From positions 22,288,209 to 22,352,208 of the forward strand of contig NC_135565.1 in NCBI RefSeq assembly GCF_964340395.1: 64,000 nucleotides of DNA, read 5' to 3'. This DNA comes from Glandiceps talaboti (taxonomy: Eukaryota; Hemichordata; Enteropneusta; Spengelidae). Of the stretch, positions 44,601-52,147 are shown piece after piece; the stretch's first letter is position 1, and every line of letters begins with the position of its first letter. Both the position numbers and the translations under genes were made by a program. The notes under the pieces were generated by a model. It searched no databases. It was not told the DNA's origin and saw only the letters and a program-made list of their open reading frames with translations.

Positions 44601-44834
44601 CTAGTCCAGAAGTGGAACTAAATTATTAACTGTAACTTAAGGAGTCCACTGTATTTATTGTTGTTGTTTATTTGTTTACAGATTCTTAAAGAGAATGCTG
44701 ACAACTCTATAACGTTGTCTAGTCCAGAAGTGGAACTAAAACCCATGGAGAGTAAAGTGTCTTACAAAAAGACTTCACAACTAAACACATTGAGCTCACC
44801 AATTCTAGAAAACCACCGACATTTGTCTAAATAA
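32526..44834 (+). CDS. TBC-domain RabGAP, 14 exons
   Basis: Exons 32526-32659, 33074-33269, 34803-34986, 35486-35611, 36467-36590, 37144-37213, 38273-38387, 38610-38727, 39449-39561, 40311-40388, 41052-41391, 42733-42963, 43556-43619 and 44682-44834 give 2,046 nt, 681 residues plus stop, with every phase matching. The TBC domain runs from about 80 (KRGVPNGIRGVLW) to about 350. It keeps the arginine finger IFLDVER (Ile167, Asp170, Arg173) and the glutamine finger GYCQG (Tyr211, Gln213), so active GTP hydrolysis on a Rab is expected. Later landmarks are YVTQWFLCLYTSLACWDTTL and VWDLLLLDG. The Ser/Pro/Thr-rich C-terminal half (from about 394) holds repeated FxTPTP-like motifs and is probably disordered. 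The subfamily is not identified. Tandem arrays cover the edges of exons 3, 4, 5, 6, 9 and 14; in each acceptor array only the last copy continues the full exon. Confidence 0.85.
33074..33269 (+). CDS. TBC gene exon 2
   Basis: Acceptor TTTGTATTTCAG, donor AAA|GTAAGT, phase 2 to 0. It codes LSEAQLDTWADMLRNWEHTW and the TBC entry motif RGVPNGIRGVLWKNLLE. Confidence 0.9.
33757..34842 (+). repeat. 80-bp array spanning the exon 3 acceptor, 13 units
   Basis: Each unit is intron end (CATACATTGTTTATTTATAG) plus the first ~40 nt of exon 3 (GACAACTTGTTACTAGTCAG and onward), then GGAGTAACTTATATTTACT back to the next intron end. Acceptors fall at 33836, 33916, 33996, about 34084, and then every 80 bp from 34163 to 34803. 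Eighty is not a multiple of three, so upstream acceptors shift the frame unless the GGA|GTAACT sequence acts as a donor for a ~42-nt exon. Confidence 0.95.
34803..34986 (+). CDS. TBC gene exon 3
   Basis: Acceptor TTTATTTATAG, donor GTTG|GTAAGT. It ends RQIFLDV, the start of the arginine-finger motif. Its first ~40 nt are the conserved exon part of the 80-bp array upstream. Confidence 0.85.
35068..35518 (+). repeat. 92-bp array spanning the exon 4 acceptor, 5 units
   Basis: Unit: TGTAATTTACTACAG, then exon start AGAGGACATTCCCTACACAT, then GGCTGTTACCATGACTACAT. Acceptors at 35119, 35211, 35303, 35395 and 35486. Copies 2-4 read AGTGAACATT instead of AGAGGACATT, which replaces the finger arginine codon AGG with TGA (stop) in that frame. 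Confidence 0.93.
35486..35611 (+). CDS. TBC gene exon 4
   Basis: Acceptor TTTCCTACAG, donor CAAG|GTAACG. It supplies the finger Arg (ERTFPTHQMF) and ends YNPQIGYCQ, the glutamine-finger motif. Confidence 0.88.
36054..36480 (+). repeat. 68-bp array spanning the exon 5 acceptor, 6 units
   Basis: Unit: TGTATGTTTTCAG|GTATGTCAT...GCTGCTATGTTC, then AGGTACACTTCTTGACATAT. Acceptors at 36111, 36179, 36247, 36317, 36399 and 36467. At nearly every junction AG is followed directly by GTATGT, so acceptor and donor consensus are juxtaposed. Confidence 0.93.
36467..36590 (+). CDS. TBC gene exon 5
   Basis: Acceptor TATGTTTTCAG, donor AAAAG|GTACGG. It codes GMSYIAAMFLMHMNEESAFW, the usual continuation after YxQ. 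Confidence 0.9.
36665..36965. repeat. Dispersed repeat family F, copy 1 (intron 5)
   Basis: It begins with an imperfect inverted repeat (CCCATGCCATGTGAGTGTGG at the left; CCACACTGGAACTCG and GGCATGGGG at the right) and continues to ATTTGCATATCATTTTCATA and CCACTAGTATGCACGTGCAC. Related copies occur at 43030-43410 and 47250-47910. Confidence 0.65.
37144..37213 (+). CDS. TBC gene exon 6
   Basis: Acceptor TTTGGCACAG, first donor ACTG|GTAAGT. It codes RLQVHAEILHRLLQQRLPKL then AYRL. The donor end is repeated about 27 times downstream; use of the first donor keeps the frame with exon 7. Confidence 0.75.
37197..38250 (+). repeat. 38-bp array spanning the exon 6 donor, about 27 units
   Basis: Unit: TTTGCCTACAGACTGGTAAG then TTTACAGAATATATCAAAG. 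It includes the last ~13 nt of exon 6 and the 5' splice site ACTG|GTAAGT. It is the only array of the six that copies a donor. Each unit also holds CTACAG just before ACTG. Confidence 0.95.
38273..38387 (+). CDS. TBC gene exon 7
   Basis: Acceptor CTTTGTGACAG, donor GATG|GTAAGC. It codes MQPLMYVTQWFLCLYTSLAC and AVWDLLLLD, a strongly conserved TBC stretch. Confidence 0.9.
38610..38727 (+). CDS. TBC gene exon 8
   Basis: Acceptor CTAATTCAG, donor GAAGT|GTGAGT. It codes GITVLFRAGLAILQVFEEDL, the last TBC helices. Confidence 0.88.
38826..39472 (+). repeat. 47-49-bp array spanning the exon 9 acceptor, about 14 units
   Basis: Unit: CACTCTGACAG|GGTAAATTATGAT, then GTACTAACATCAGATATGTTG. The last unit continues into exon 9 (GCTATGTGGAATATAG). 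Confidence 0.95.
39449..39561 (+). CDS. TBC gene exon 9
   Basis: Acceptor ACTCTGACAG, donor ACCAG|GTATGA. It codes VNYDVLTSAMWNIDVHKWEI, and its first ~30 nt are repeated upstream about 13 times. Confidence 0.82.
40311..40388 (+). CDS. TBC gene exon 10
   Basis: Acceptor CACCTTGTAG, donor CAAG|GTGAGA; 26 codons rich in Lys/Gln (HLPNNQDEQTPQVHKKRK). Confidence 0.75.
40395..40780. repeat. G-rich minisatellite in TBC intron 10
   Basis: Imperfect units with GGGGAGGGGAGACTGAGTT and GTCTAAATAGAG, plus a G18-like run (about 40605-40623). It could form G-quadruplex-type structures. Confidence 0.8.
41052..41391 (+). CDS. TBC gene exon 11
   Basis: Acceptor TTTCTCCATAG, donor AATAG|GTAGGT; 340 nt, open throughout. 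An internal CAG|GTACAA at about 41199 could act as an alternative donor. Confidence 0.75.
41560..41790. repeat. (GATT)n microsatellite with higher-order units
   Basis: ATTGATTG runs broken three times by AATGATAGATTGAGGGTTAC, giving a longer period of about 70-100 bp. TBC intron 11. Confidence 0.9.
41854..42257. mobile_element. Foldback element (family D) inside a minisatellite
   Basis: Arms of ~100 bp pair: ACATCGAGGGATCGCC and CACAATTTATGTTCCCTAAG at the left match CTTAGGGAACATAAATTGTG and GGCGATCCCTCAATGT at the right. The unpaired middle is about 150 bp. The sequence ATTGCAATGTCTAAAGTTAA lies on both sides, and on the right it continues as a 31-bp array. Confidence 0.85.
42258..42545. 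repeat. 31-bp minisatellite, about 9 units
   Basis: Unit: CATTGCAATGTCTAAAGTTA then ATATAACTTAC. One unit (41829-41852) lies on the other side of foldback D. Confidence 0.93.
42733..42963 (+). CDS. TBC gene exon 12
   Basis: Acceptor CATTTCCTAG, donor CAG|GTAAGT. It codes SFISPMPTPPVHGRNTL and a Ser/Thr/Arg-rich tail. Confidence 0.82.
43030..43410. repeat. Dispersed repeat family F, copy 2 (TBC intron 12)
   Basis: Shares TGCAGCAGAAAGC, ATACCCCTGAGTACCCACAC, CATGGCATGGG, TATTACATATGTTTAGGCA and ATATCATTTGCATAC with the other copies. Confidence 0.6.
43556..43619 (+). CDS. TBC gene exon 13
   Basis: Acceptor TACGTACACAG, donor CACAG|GTAAGT. It codes KTQYSFKSFHTPTPMRKSQ. Confidence 0.8.
43896..44240. 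mobile_element. Hairpin MITE family A, copy 2
   Basis: A 345-bp foldback in TBC intron 13, GTAAAGTGGTCATATGGATG at the left and CATCCATGTGACAACGTTAA at the right. Centre: TTTGTTATTGTATGTACGAT. Confidence 0.82.
44299..44720 (+). repeat. 118-bp array of four terminal exons
   Basis: Acceptors TTTGTTTACAG at 44327, 44445, 44563 and 44681. Copies 1-3 code I(R/L)KENADNSI then SSPEVE(P/L)NY and stop at 44393, 44511 and 44629. Copy 4 continues to the long C-terminus. All four enter in the same phase 0 from exon 13. Confidence 0.93.
44682..44834 (+). CDS. TBC gene exon 14 (long terminal exon)
   Basis: Acceptor TTTGTTTACAG; 50 codons and stop. It is the last of four tandem terminal-exon copies and the only one that reads past PEVEL into KPMESKVSYKKTSQ. 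AATAAA overlaps the stop. Confidence 0.8.
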   Translation: MLKENADNSITLSSPEVELKPMESKVSYKKTSQLNTLSSPILENHRHLSK

Positions 44835-44835
44835 A
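44830..44835 (+). promoter_or_regulatory. Poly(A) signal of the TBC gene
   Basis: AATAAA overlapping the stop of the long terminal exon. The short terminal exons have no AATAAA directly after them and would need to use this one. Confidence 0.5.
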
Positions 44836-44881
44836 TATACAAATATATCTAACTTTATAGTCAATACTGATACTCTAAAAG

Positions 44882-45135
44882 AGTGTACCTAAGTTTGTGG
44901 TAATTTAACCCATTGAAGCTAAATGGGTATACCTAAGTTTGTGGTAATTTAACCTCTTGAATCTAAATGGGTATACCTAAGTTTGTGGTAATTTAACCCA
45001 TTGATGTGAATCTAAATAGGTATAGCTAAGTTTGTGGTAATTTAACCCATTGATAAAAATCTAAATAAGTACACCTAACTTTGTGGTAATTTAACCCATT
45101 GATAAGAATCTAAATAAGTACACCTAACTTTGTAG
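44882..45135. repeat. 48-58-bp tandem repeat, 5 units
   Basis: Unit: CCTAAGTTTGTGGTAATTTA then ACCCATTGA and ATCTAAATGGGTATA. Confidence 0.85.
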
Positions 45136-46035
45136 GGAATTGTAGACAACAGGCTCACTGTACTTAGAGTCAACAGTGCATATTTCTGTTGTGGGTATTA
45201 TTGAGAATAAAAACTTCCGAAACAGAATCTAAACTAAAGTTGGCCATTTTGTGCCATGGGTGATTCTGTTATGACTTTGACATAACATGTCATCTAAATT
45301 ATAATGTTAATATGAAAAAAAAGTTGATTTTCTTAAAATGGCAGAGTGAGGAATAATAAGCCGATTCTATTGCCATTGTATACTGGGCAAAAATGCCATA
45401 GATATGACCTAGGAATGTTGTGAGGAATGATTGTCTGACTACAGTAATGACAGTAGACGAGACAAAAGGGCTGCAATGATGGCCTAGGAATATTGTGAGG
45501 AAAGATTTCTGACGAGGACATCAATCATGTCTGTTAAAATGTTTATAATTTAAATAAGTATTTATGAAATAAATTTGATGATAGAAATGGAACATGTTAC
45601 CTGTTACAACTTAATCCTCTCTCTACCTAAGGGATATTTGTTTATACCCAAAATACCACAAGTTGGTAAAACAGTACTAAATTGAATTTCTCCTAGACAG
45701 AGTCTTTTGATAATTTCTAATTATCACAGGAAGTACAAATATGAACCCATACCTAGGTCAGGAGCGGGAGTTGACAATGGCAAGTTATGAGATTTAAGTA
45801 TAATGCTTGATAAAAGTTGGAAGAGTTTGTTTTCTTTCCAAAGCATTGCATATATTATGATCAGTATTACACAATTCTACTATAGACCACATAATAGTGT
45901 TAAATTTGTATTCACGTCACAAAGTAAGCAAATTAAAGGCAGTTTGTTTTATTTTCAAAATACTCTTTATCCAGGGAAGTGTCACGCAGTTTCATTGTAA
46001 GTAAAGTAGGTCATATGATACCTTGGTTAGAGCAG
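45136..46035. other. Intergenic, no feature seen
   Basis: Two similar ~70-bp pieces around 45340-45520 (CCTAGGAATGTTGTGAGGAA / CCTAGGAATATTGTGAGGAA). No coding signal. Confidence 0.35.
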
Positions 46036-46995
46036 TGTGACAACATAGTATCTAAATATTACACATATACAGACACATTGTATCTAAATATTACACATAT
46101 ACAGACACATTGTATCTAGATATTACACATATACAGACACATAGTATCTAGATATTACACATATACAGACACATTATATCTAGATATTACACATATACAG
46201 ACACATTGTATCTAGATATTACACATACAGACACATTGTATCTACATATTACACATATACAGACACATTGTATCTAGATATTACACATATACAGACACAT
46301 TGTATCTACATATTACACATATACAGACACATTGTATCTACATATTACACATATACAGACACATTGTATCTAGATATTACACATATACAGACACATTGTA
46401 TCTACATATTACACATATACAGACACATTGTATCTAGATATTACACATACAGACACATTGTATCTAGATATTACACATATACAGACACATTGTATCTACA
46501 TATTACACATATACAGACACATTGTATCTAGATATTACACATATACAGACACATTGTATCTAGATATTACACATATACAGACACATTGTATCTAGATATT
46601 ACACATACAGACACATTGTATCTACATATAACACATATACAGACACATTGTATCTAGATATTACACATACAGACACATTGTATCTACATATAACACATAT
46701 ACAGACACATTGTATCCAGATATTACACATATACAGACACATTGTATCTACATATTACACATATACAGACACATTGTATCTAGATATTACACATATACAG
46801 ACACATTGTATCTAGATATTACATATACAGACACATTGTATCCAGATATTACACATATACAGACACATTGTATCTAGATATTACACATATACAGACACAT
46901 TGTATCCAGATATTACACATATACAGACACATTGTATCTAGATATCATACATATACAGACAAATTTTATCTAGATATTACAGATATACAGACACA
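46036..46995. repeat. 32-bp minisatellite, about 30 units
   Basis: Unit: ACACATTGTATCTAGATATT then ACACATATACAG. Variants TCTACATATTAC and a 2-bp-shorter ACACATACAG form are interspersed. Confidence 0.95.
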
Positions 46996-47249
46996 TTGGT
47001 TGCTTCTGAAGCAGGACATATACCATGATCAGTATTAAACAAATTTAATAATTTATTCCAGTGTTAGTAAAATGTACATTTACCATGTCAATCAACAAAG
47101 AATTCCATAGTACTGGTTTTTGTTACTGCACTAGCTCTGATGGAGTATAAGTTATTCCAATCAGACCACCAATAACATGTTTGCTGAAAATTGTTAAAAT
47201 ACCAATAATTAGGTATTGTACATGTTAATTAGGGGTTTGTGTTTACTAT

Positions 47250-47910
47250 ATGACAGAACCACATGATGTGTGAGTTCAAGTGTGGAGTATTTACATGAAT
47301 GTTTGCAGCAGAAATCACTGAAAGTATAAATACCCCTGAATACCCACACTGTACCTCACACAGCATGGGGTTCTGTTATTATTATATATATTTAGGCAGC
47401 TTAAAGTAATAACTTTGTTTGACGTCACATCGGATTCGCAAAACCAAGGAGGGAGGGTGATTTACGAAACAAACAATGACAAGTGACGGAAAGCTACAGA
47501 AGTTGATGGAAAAGTGTATTGACAGTAATAATGTCTAGTAATGCACAACGATGGTTGGCAGAATGCTATGGCAGTTTATGGAAAGAGTAATCTCTCTCCG
47601 CATGTACAAACTGACCAAAGAATGGCATCTAGTACACACACGCACATACGCACACAGAATGGCATCTAATTGGGTTTTGACCTCCTTTACATTCTTGTTT
47701 GTTTTCTTCACTTTCCTGCCAAAGGAAGGCATGGGTTGACATCAAACAAAGTTGTTACTTTGCGCGGCCTTATCCGAAACAACGCTTTCGTGTAGAATGA
47801 ATGATTGCATTCTCATTTGCATATCATTTGCATGCAGGTATGAAATAATGTTTTCAGTATTGCACTGCAGTGAAAATCCTACTGGTATGTGCACACACCA
47901 GTGCAGGTAA
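47250..47910. repeat. Dispersed repeat family F, copy 3
   Basis: The left part has GTGTGAGTTCAAGTGTGGAG, GCAGCAGAAATCACTG, ATACCCCTGAATACCCACAC and GCATGGGGTT. The right part has ATTTGCATATCATTTGCATG and AATGTTTTCAGTATTGCA. About 300 bp of extra sequence separates them compared with copy 2. Confidence 0.6.
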
Positions 47911-49635
47911 TTTCTGGTACATATGTAATAATACGTATTATAGTAATAAGTTGAAATCATGCTTCATAGTATATTACATCATAGTATGTGTATTATTGCA
48001 CAGACAGCATTACCCACATGTTATTTAATACTGTGCAGGGTGTATGATGTTACCATTACGTTACTGTACCTTAAAAAAAAAACTTTCAAAAAATGTTGCA
48101 GTAGCAGATAGAGCAGCTTTACTTGTATTTATAGAGAGTTACTAATTGCACACCTATGCAGACTTTATCATGGATGCTTGTACTTACCATGGACTAATAC
48201 TACTAATATACTATATACTATGTTTAGATGTTAATACACAACATGTGAGTGGTCTAAGGGGGCTTGGCACTACGAGTCACTTGCCTCGTAACAACCCTTA
48301 GGTCACATATTTTCCAACTGAATGAAGAAAAATATTGGAGAATAATATAATTATACCAGAACCAGTAATATCAAAGACAAATCGGGGAATGTAATGGCAA
48401 TTTTGAATGTTTTTGACTCATTTTGAACACAGCAGAACCAGTGACATGGACATATGTTGATGTGACATAGACATGTGCTGTCGTGGCATAAAACAACCAG
48501 AGTATATATTCCATATTTTTTGTTCAACTTGGCTTGTGCATTATATAATCTATAGTAGGTAATAAGAAATTACTGAAAATGTACTCCTCTTTTTTTCATT
48601 TATAAAATACAGCAAAATATTCACTGCCAAAGTGTACAATTGTTTTGTTATTATAATGTCTGTGGTGTAATGTATTACAATGGATGATGAGTGGGTATTT
48701 ATTTGGTAATTTTAGTCCCAATGGGTATAACCTGGAGGGGACTAGTATGTTCAGTCCCGTCCGTCTATCCATTATCATCTATGTGACATGCAATGGACAA
48801 TTTCAACCAAACCTGGCACAGATGTCAGATGCTACAGTCAGTATATGCACATCACTTTGTTTCCCCGACCTTTGCGATAATGGCTGAATGGCAGCCATAT
48901 TTATCGTACAAATTCACATTTTGCCTGCTTCCTCTGTAACCGTAGTAGACAGACACCTCATTATCTGTGATGGGCTTTCAAATGAGATTTTGACCTTGTT
49001 CAAGGTCAAATAACCAATAGCATTCAAAATCTGTATGTACATATCTGACATGCATAGGCCAATTTCAAGCGAATCTGGCACAAATGTCAGCTACAGTAGT
49101 CCACATCAAATACTAGTAATGTAGTTCAATGTATACATCACTTCATTTTGTGACCTTCATGACAGTTTAACTGAATAGCCGCCACCAATTTGTCATAAAA
49201 TTCAGATCATGAGTTGGTAATTTGAAATGTTGGGTTTGTCATCAAAGAAGACTTGTTAATTAATTTTAAAAATACTGTTGTAAATTATTTTGAAAACAAA
49301 TATTGGTACTTATAAGAAACAGTCATTATCTTGAAAATAAAGTCGGTGACATATTGTTTTCTCTGCATTTTCTACATATACAGATATCAGTGTTTGTATA
49401 TGCAAAGTATAAGAAAAATCTGAGGCATTTTTTTTTATTTGACAGCCCTCCCCAAAAAGCAAACAACAACAACAAAACAGGACGTTAATTGCGCCCTCTA
49501 CTAACTGGATAATTGTTACCTAATACCATACTTACTTTCATGGTTCAAAAAATTTGGGTTGTGTGCTTTAGTTTGAACTCATGTAATAATAATAATTAAG
49601 TAATATTATATAATAATTCTACTGCTAATAATAAT
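47911..49635. other. Intergenic, no gene recognised
   Basis: Only weak repeats are seen: a fragment at about 48600-48715 resembling MITE family A arms (GAGTGGGTATTTATTTGG), and two related stretches around 48780 and 49050 (GACATGCAATGGACAATTTC / GACATGCATAGGCCAATTTC). Confidence 0.35.
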
Positions 49636-49639
49636 AATC

Positions 49640-49890
49640 TGTATTTATACTGGATAGTTCTCCCAAGAAGTCCAGTGAGGGCCATCCCTCATGGGTTCAG
49701 TGTTAATGCAGGAGGAAACCGGAGTACCTGGGGAAAACCTGTGTTGTTCAGTAGAGTCAAACTGAATGACACTCTTCTTACTTTTAATACAGCGCGGTAA
49801 ATTTTAATCAAAGCCTTAATAGGTTCGAACCCGACCACAGTGGTTCCTCGGCAAGTGGGTTTAACCAGTCGGTCACCGAATTGATAGCAA
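49640..49890. repeat. Probable interspersed repeat with B-box-like motif
   Basis: It contains GGAGGAAACCGGAGTACCTG and GGGGAAAACC, a motif I recall from repeats of several marine invertebrates. GGTTCGAACCCGACC follows and matches the tRNA-type B box (GGTTCGANNCC). No A box or tail was identified, so a SINE origin is only possible. Confidence 0.4.
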
Positions 49891-51516
49891 AATATGTCAG
49901 TTAAATTTGAGTTTGGCTTACAATTACACTTTACTTTGTTAGTATTGGTATCTGACCCAATTCATCTCAAATTCATACACAGATCAACTGTCGATCGATG
50001 GGGGGGGGGGGGGGGGGCTTTGTCTTCTGGTCCCATGCAAGAATTTCGAATCATATGCTTTCTCAAATCAAGATACAGAATAACTTGCTATAATAACCTG
50101 GCCAATCTTGGCTAAGTTCCATCTGGGTCTAAGATATAAAAATACCTGTTATCTTACCATGTAGTGAAAGCTAACATAGCCCTCAGGCAAAAATGCCACA
50201 GGTGACAAGACACCTGCTTTACGCTATTGTCACACGTCTATAATATCATGTCACAACTCGTCCACAACTAAATAAATTGCACAACACATTAACGCAAAGA
50301 CTTTCTATGCACACACCGATCCTTGTCATGGTTTTATATTTGAAGTTGTCGTCGTCGTCGAAGTGTGTGTGACGAGAACTGGTATGTGCACACCGACAAC
50401 ACAACAGATAACATACCATCGCTGTACATGTTCTACTGAATCAGGTAAATGTATATCTACATATGAATTATTTTGACCTAAACAAAACCGATTTCACAGC
50501 GCAAATGACTCGATAGAGCTCGAGAAATTGGATATGTAAATACACTAGTGCTAACGCTGAGGAACGACAAAATAGACGGCACCTGTCGTCTCATTGTATA
50601 AACTGAATGTGAATGATTACAAACAGCTGATCTGTTTTGTAGTTTTTATTCTCTTAGTAAACGAGATAAATTTGACATCATAATCTTCAAATTTATGTTA
50701 TCTCTTTCAAAACTGACACTTTACAAATGAAAATACTGCAAAACAATAAATGTTAGCTAAGATTTTTGAAATGTTTTCATTTTATCAGCAAAACATCAAC
50801 ATAACAAACCCCAAATAGATCAAATGTTCATAGTAGCTAACTTCTACTTATAAACAATATTAGCTTATCGAAAGGCAGACATGGAATGGGCGTACATATA
50901 GGCAATTCTACAACCCTCTAAGACACGTGTCTGACATCCATTTGTGTGATCAACATTCTACTGGTATCGTTGCCGTTCAACGGACTAGACTCGCCTATAA
51001 ATAGTCTGTATGTGCAGCAATCTCCCTGTACTTCATTGAAGTCTACTCTGATATCGATACATGGTTCTGGGGGAAAACTCAAGAAAAACTCGAATATTTA
51101 AGCTTGGTGAAAGTTATTTCTCAAGAAGAGTTCAGGAGTAATCTTAGTCCTTTGCTTGTCTAACTTTAACCACTGAGATTGAACTCAAGTGAAATTTGTC
51201 TGTCCTTGTCATTGACTTGTCACTTCGTCACCTCTACACAATCTAATACGTGTATCCAATTCCACAGAAGTCTACAGTCTATACAATTAAAGTTTGGGGG
51301 GGGGGCTGAGGAGAAATGGGGGGGGGGGGTCACGGAAAAAATTGGAAGTGCGAAGGAAGGACATGAAAATTCTGATTGTCTGGAAGCCTAAGGGCCTACG
51401 AAATATTTACTCTTGATTTCAAACAAATTAAGTCTGAAGTCAGGAGTGGTCGTTTACCAACTTGTGCACACTTTCTTGAAAATGTGTGTGTGTGTGTGTG
51501 TGTGTGTGTCTCTCTC

Positions 51517-51580
<64 letters not shown>

Positions 51581-51748
51581 TTCTTTTATTTGATGACGCA
51601 TATGCTTTCTTCTTTAAAAATTGTTCAAAACTTTGTACCATTCAAGTAACGATAACTGTTGCTGTGTTTTCTTTTCCAGTTTCCTTTTTTTAGTTGTCGG
51701 AGAACCCAAACTGCTCTGCTCACTGTTCACTTATGTCTATACTTACAG
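49891..51748. other. Upstream region of the membrane-protein gene
   Basis: Holds G-runs (49999-50017; 51295-51330), a CGTCGTCGTCG stretch (50351-50361) and a (GT)n(CT)n tract. A non-coding first exon of the next gene may lie here, but none can be placed. Confidence 0.35.
51485..51574. repeat. (GT)n(CT)n microsatellite
   Basis: About 12 GT units followed by about 30 CT units. It lies upstream of an acceptor-like TATACTTACAG (51738-51748). Confidence 0.95.
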
Positions 51749-51785
51749 ATTTTGAGTTGTGGCGTGTCCAGTTCATTTGTAAAAG

Positions 51786-52085
51786 ATGTCAGGAAAGGTC
51801 TGGCCAGAAGCACAATTTAGTAATGAGGACAGCCATCAACCCAACTGTAGTAGTACTAACGATAATCGTGTCACCGTAGCTGTGGAGGTAAAACTACCCG
51901 TTACAATTGGTCAAACTACTCCACCGTCATTGCCACAATCTTCGGTCGAGTCACCAACAGAAAGGACTTCGATAACCTTCCGCGAAGCTGTACATACTAT
52001 TACGTTCTTGGGCGTTGGCAGAGAACAACGTTTCACCGACCGCGTTAATAACACTGTCGCTAAATATATGGAACACAGATACTAG
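51786..52085 (+). CDS. N-terminal part of membrane-protein gene, ends at stop
   Basis: ATG at 51786 (AAAAGATGTCAGG), 99 codons, hydrophilic, rich in Ser/Thr/Pro (TTPPSLPQSSVESPTE), ending FREAVHTITFLGVGREQRF and VNNTVAKYMEHRY then TAG. An acceptor-like site stands 37 nt upstream. It sits directly before a long membrane-protein frame in another phase. After the TAG the same frame reads on for 21 codons with a hydrophobic IVIVYSIVCIGWL, as if it had been the first membrane helix. It may be the real N-terminus of the following protein, separated by a nonsense codon and a frameshift, or an upstream ORF. Confidence 0.5.
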   Translation: MSGKVWPEAQFSNEDSHQPNCSSTNDNRVTVAVEVKLPVTIGQTTPPSLPQSSVESPTERTSITFREAVHTITFLGVGREQRFTDRVNNTVAKYMEHRY

Positions 52086-52147
52086 CTGAGAAGTCAGGAG
52101 ACCATCTTACAAAGAATAGTTATAGTGTATTCCATTGTGTGTATTGG

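Noticed and set aside
48241-48300. Possible tRNA or tRNA-SINE (AGTGGTCTAAGGGGGC)
   Set aside because: Only an A-box-like stretch; no B box, no cloverleaf and no repeat copies seen.
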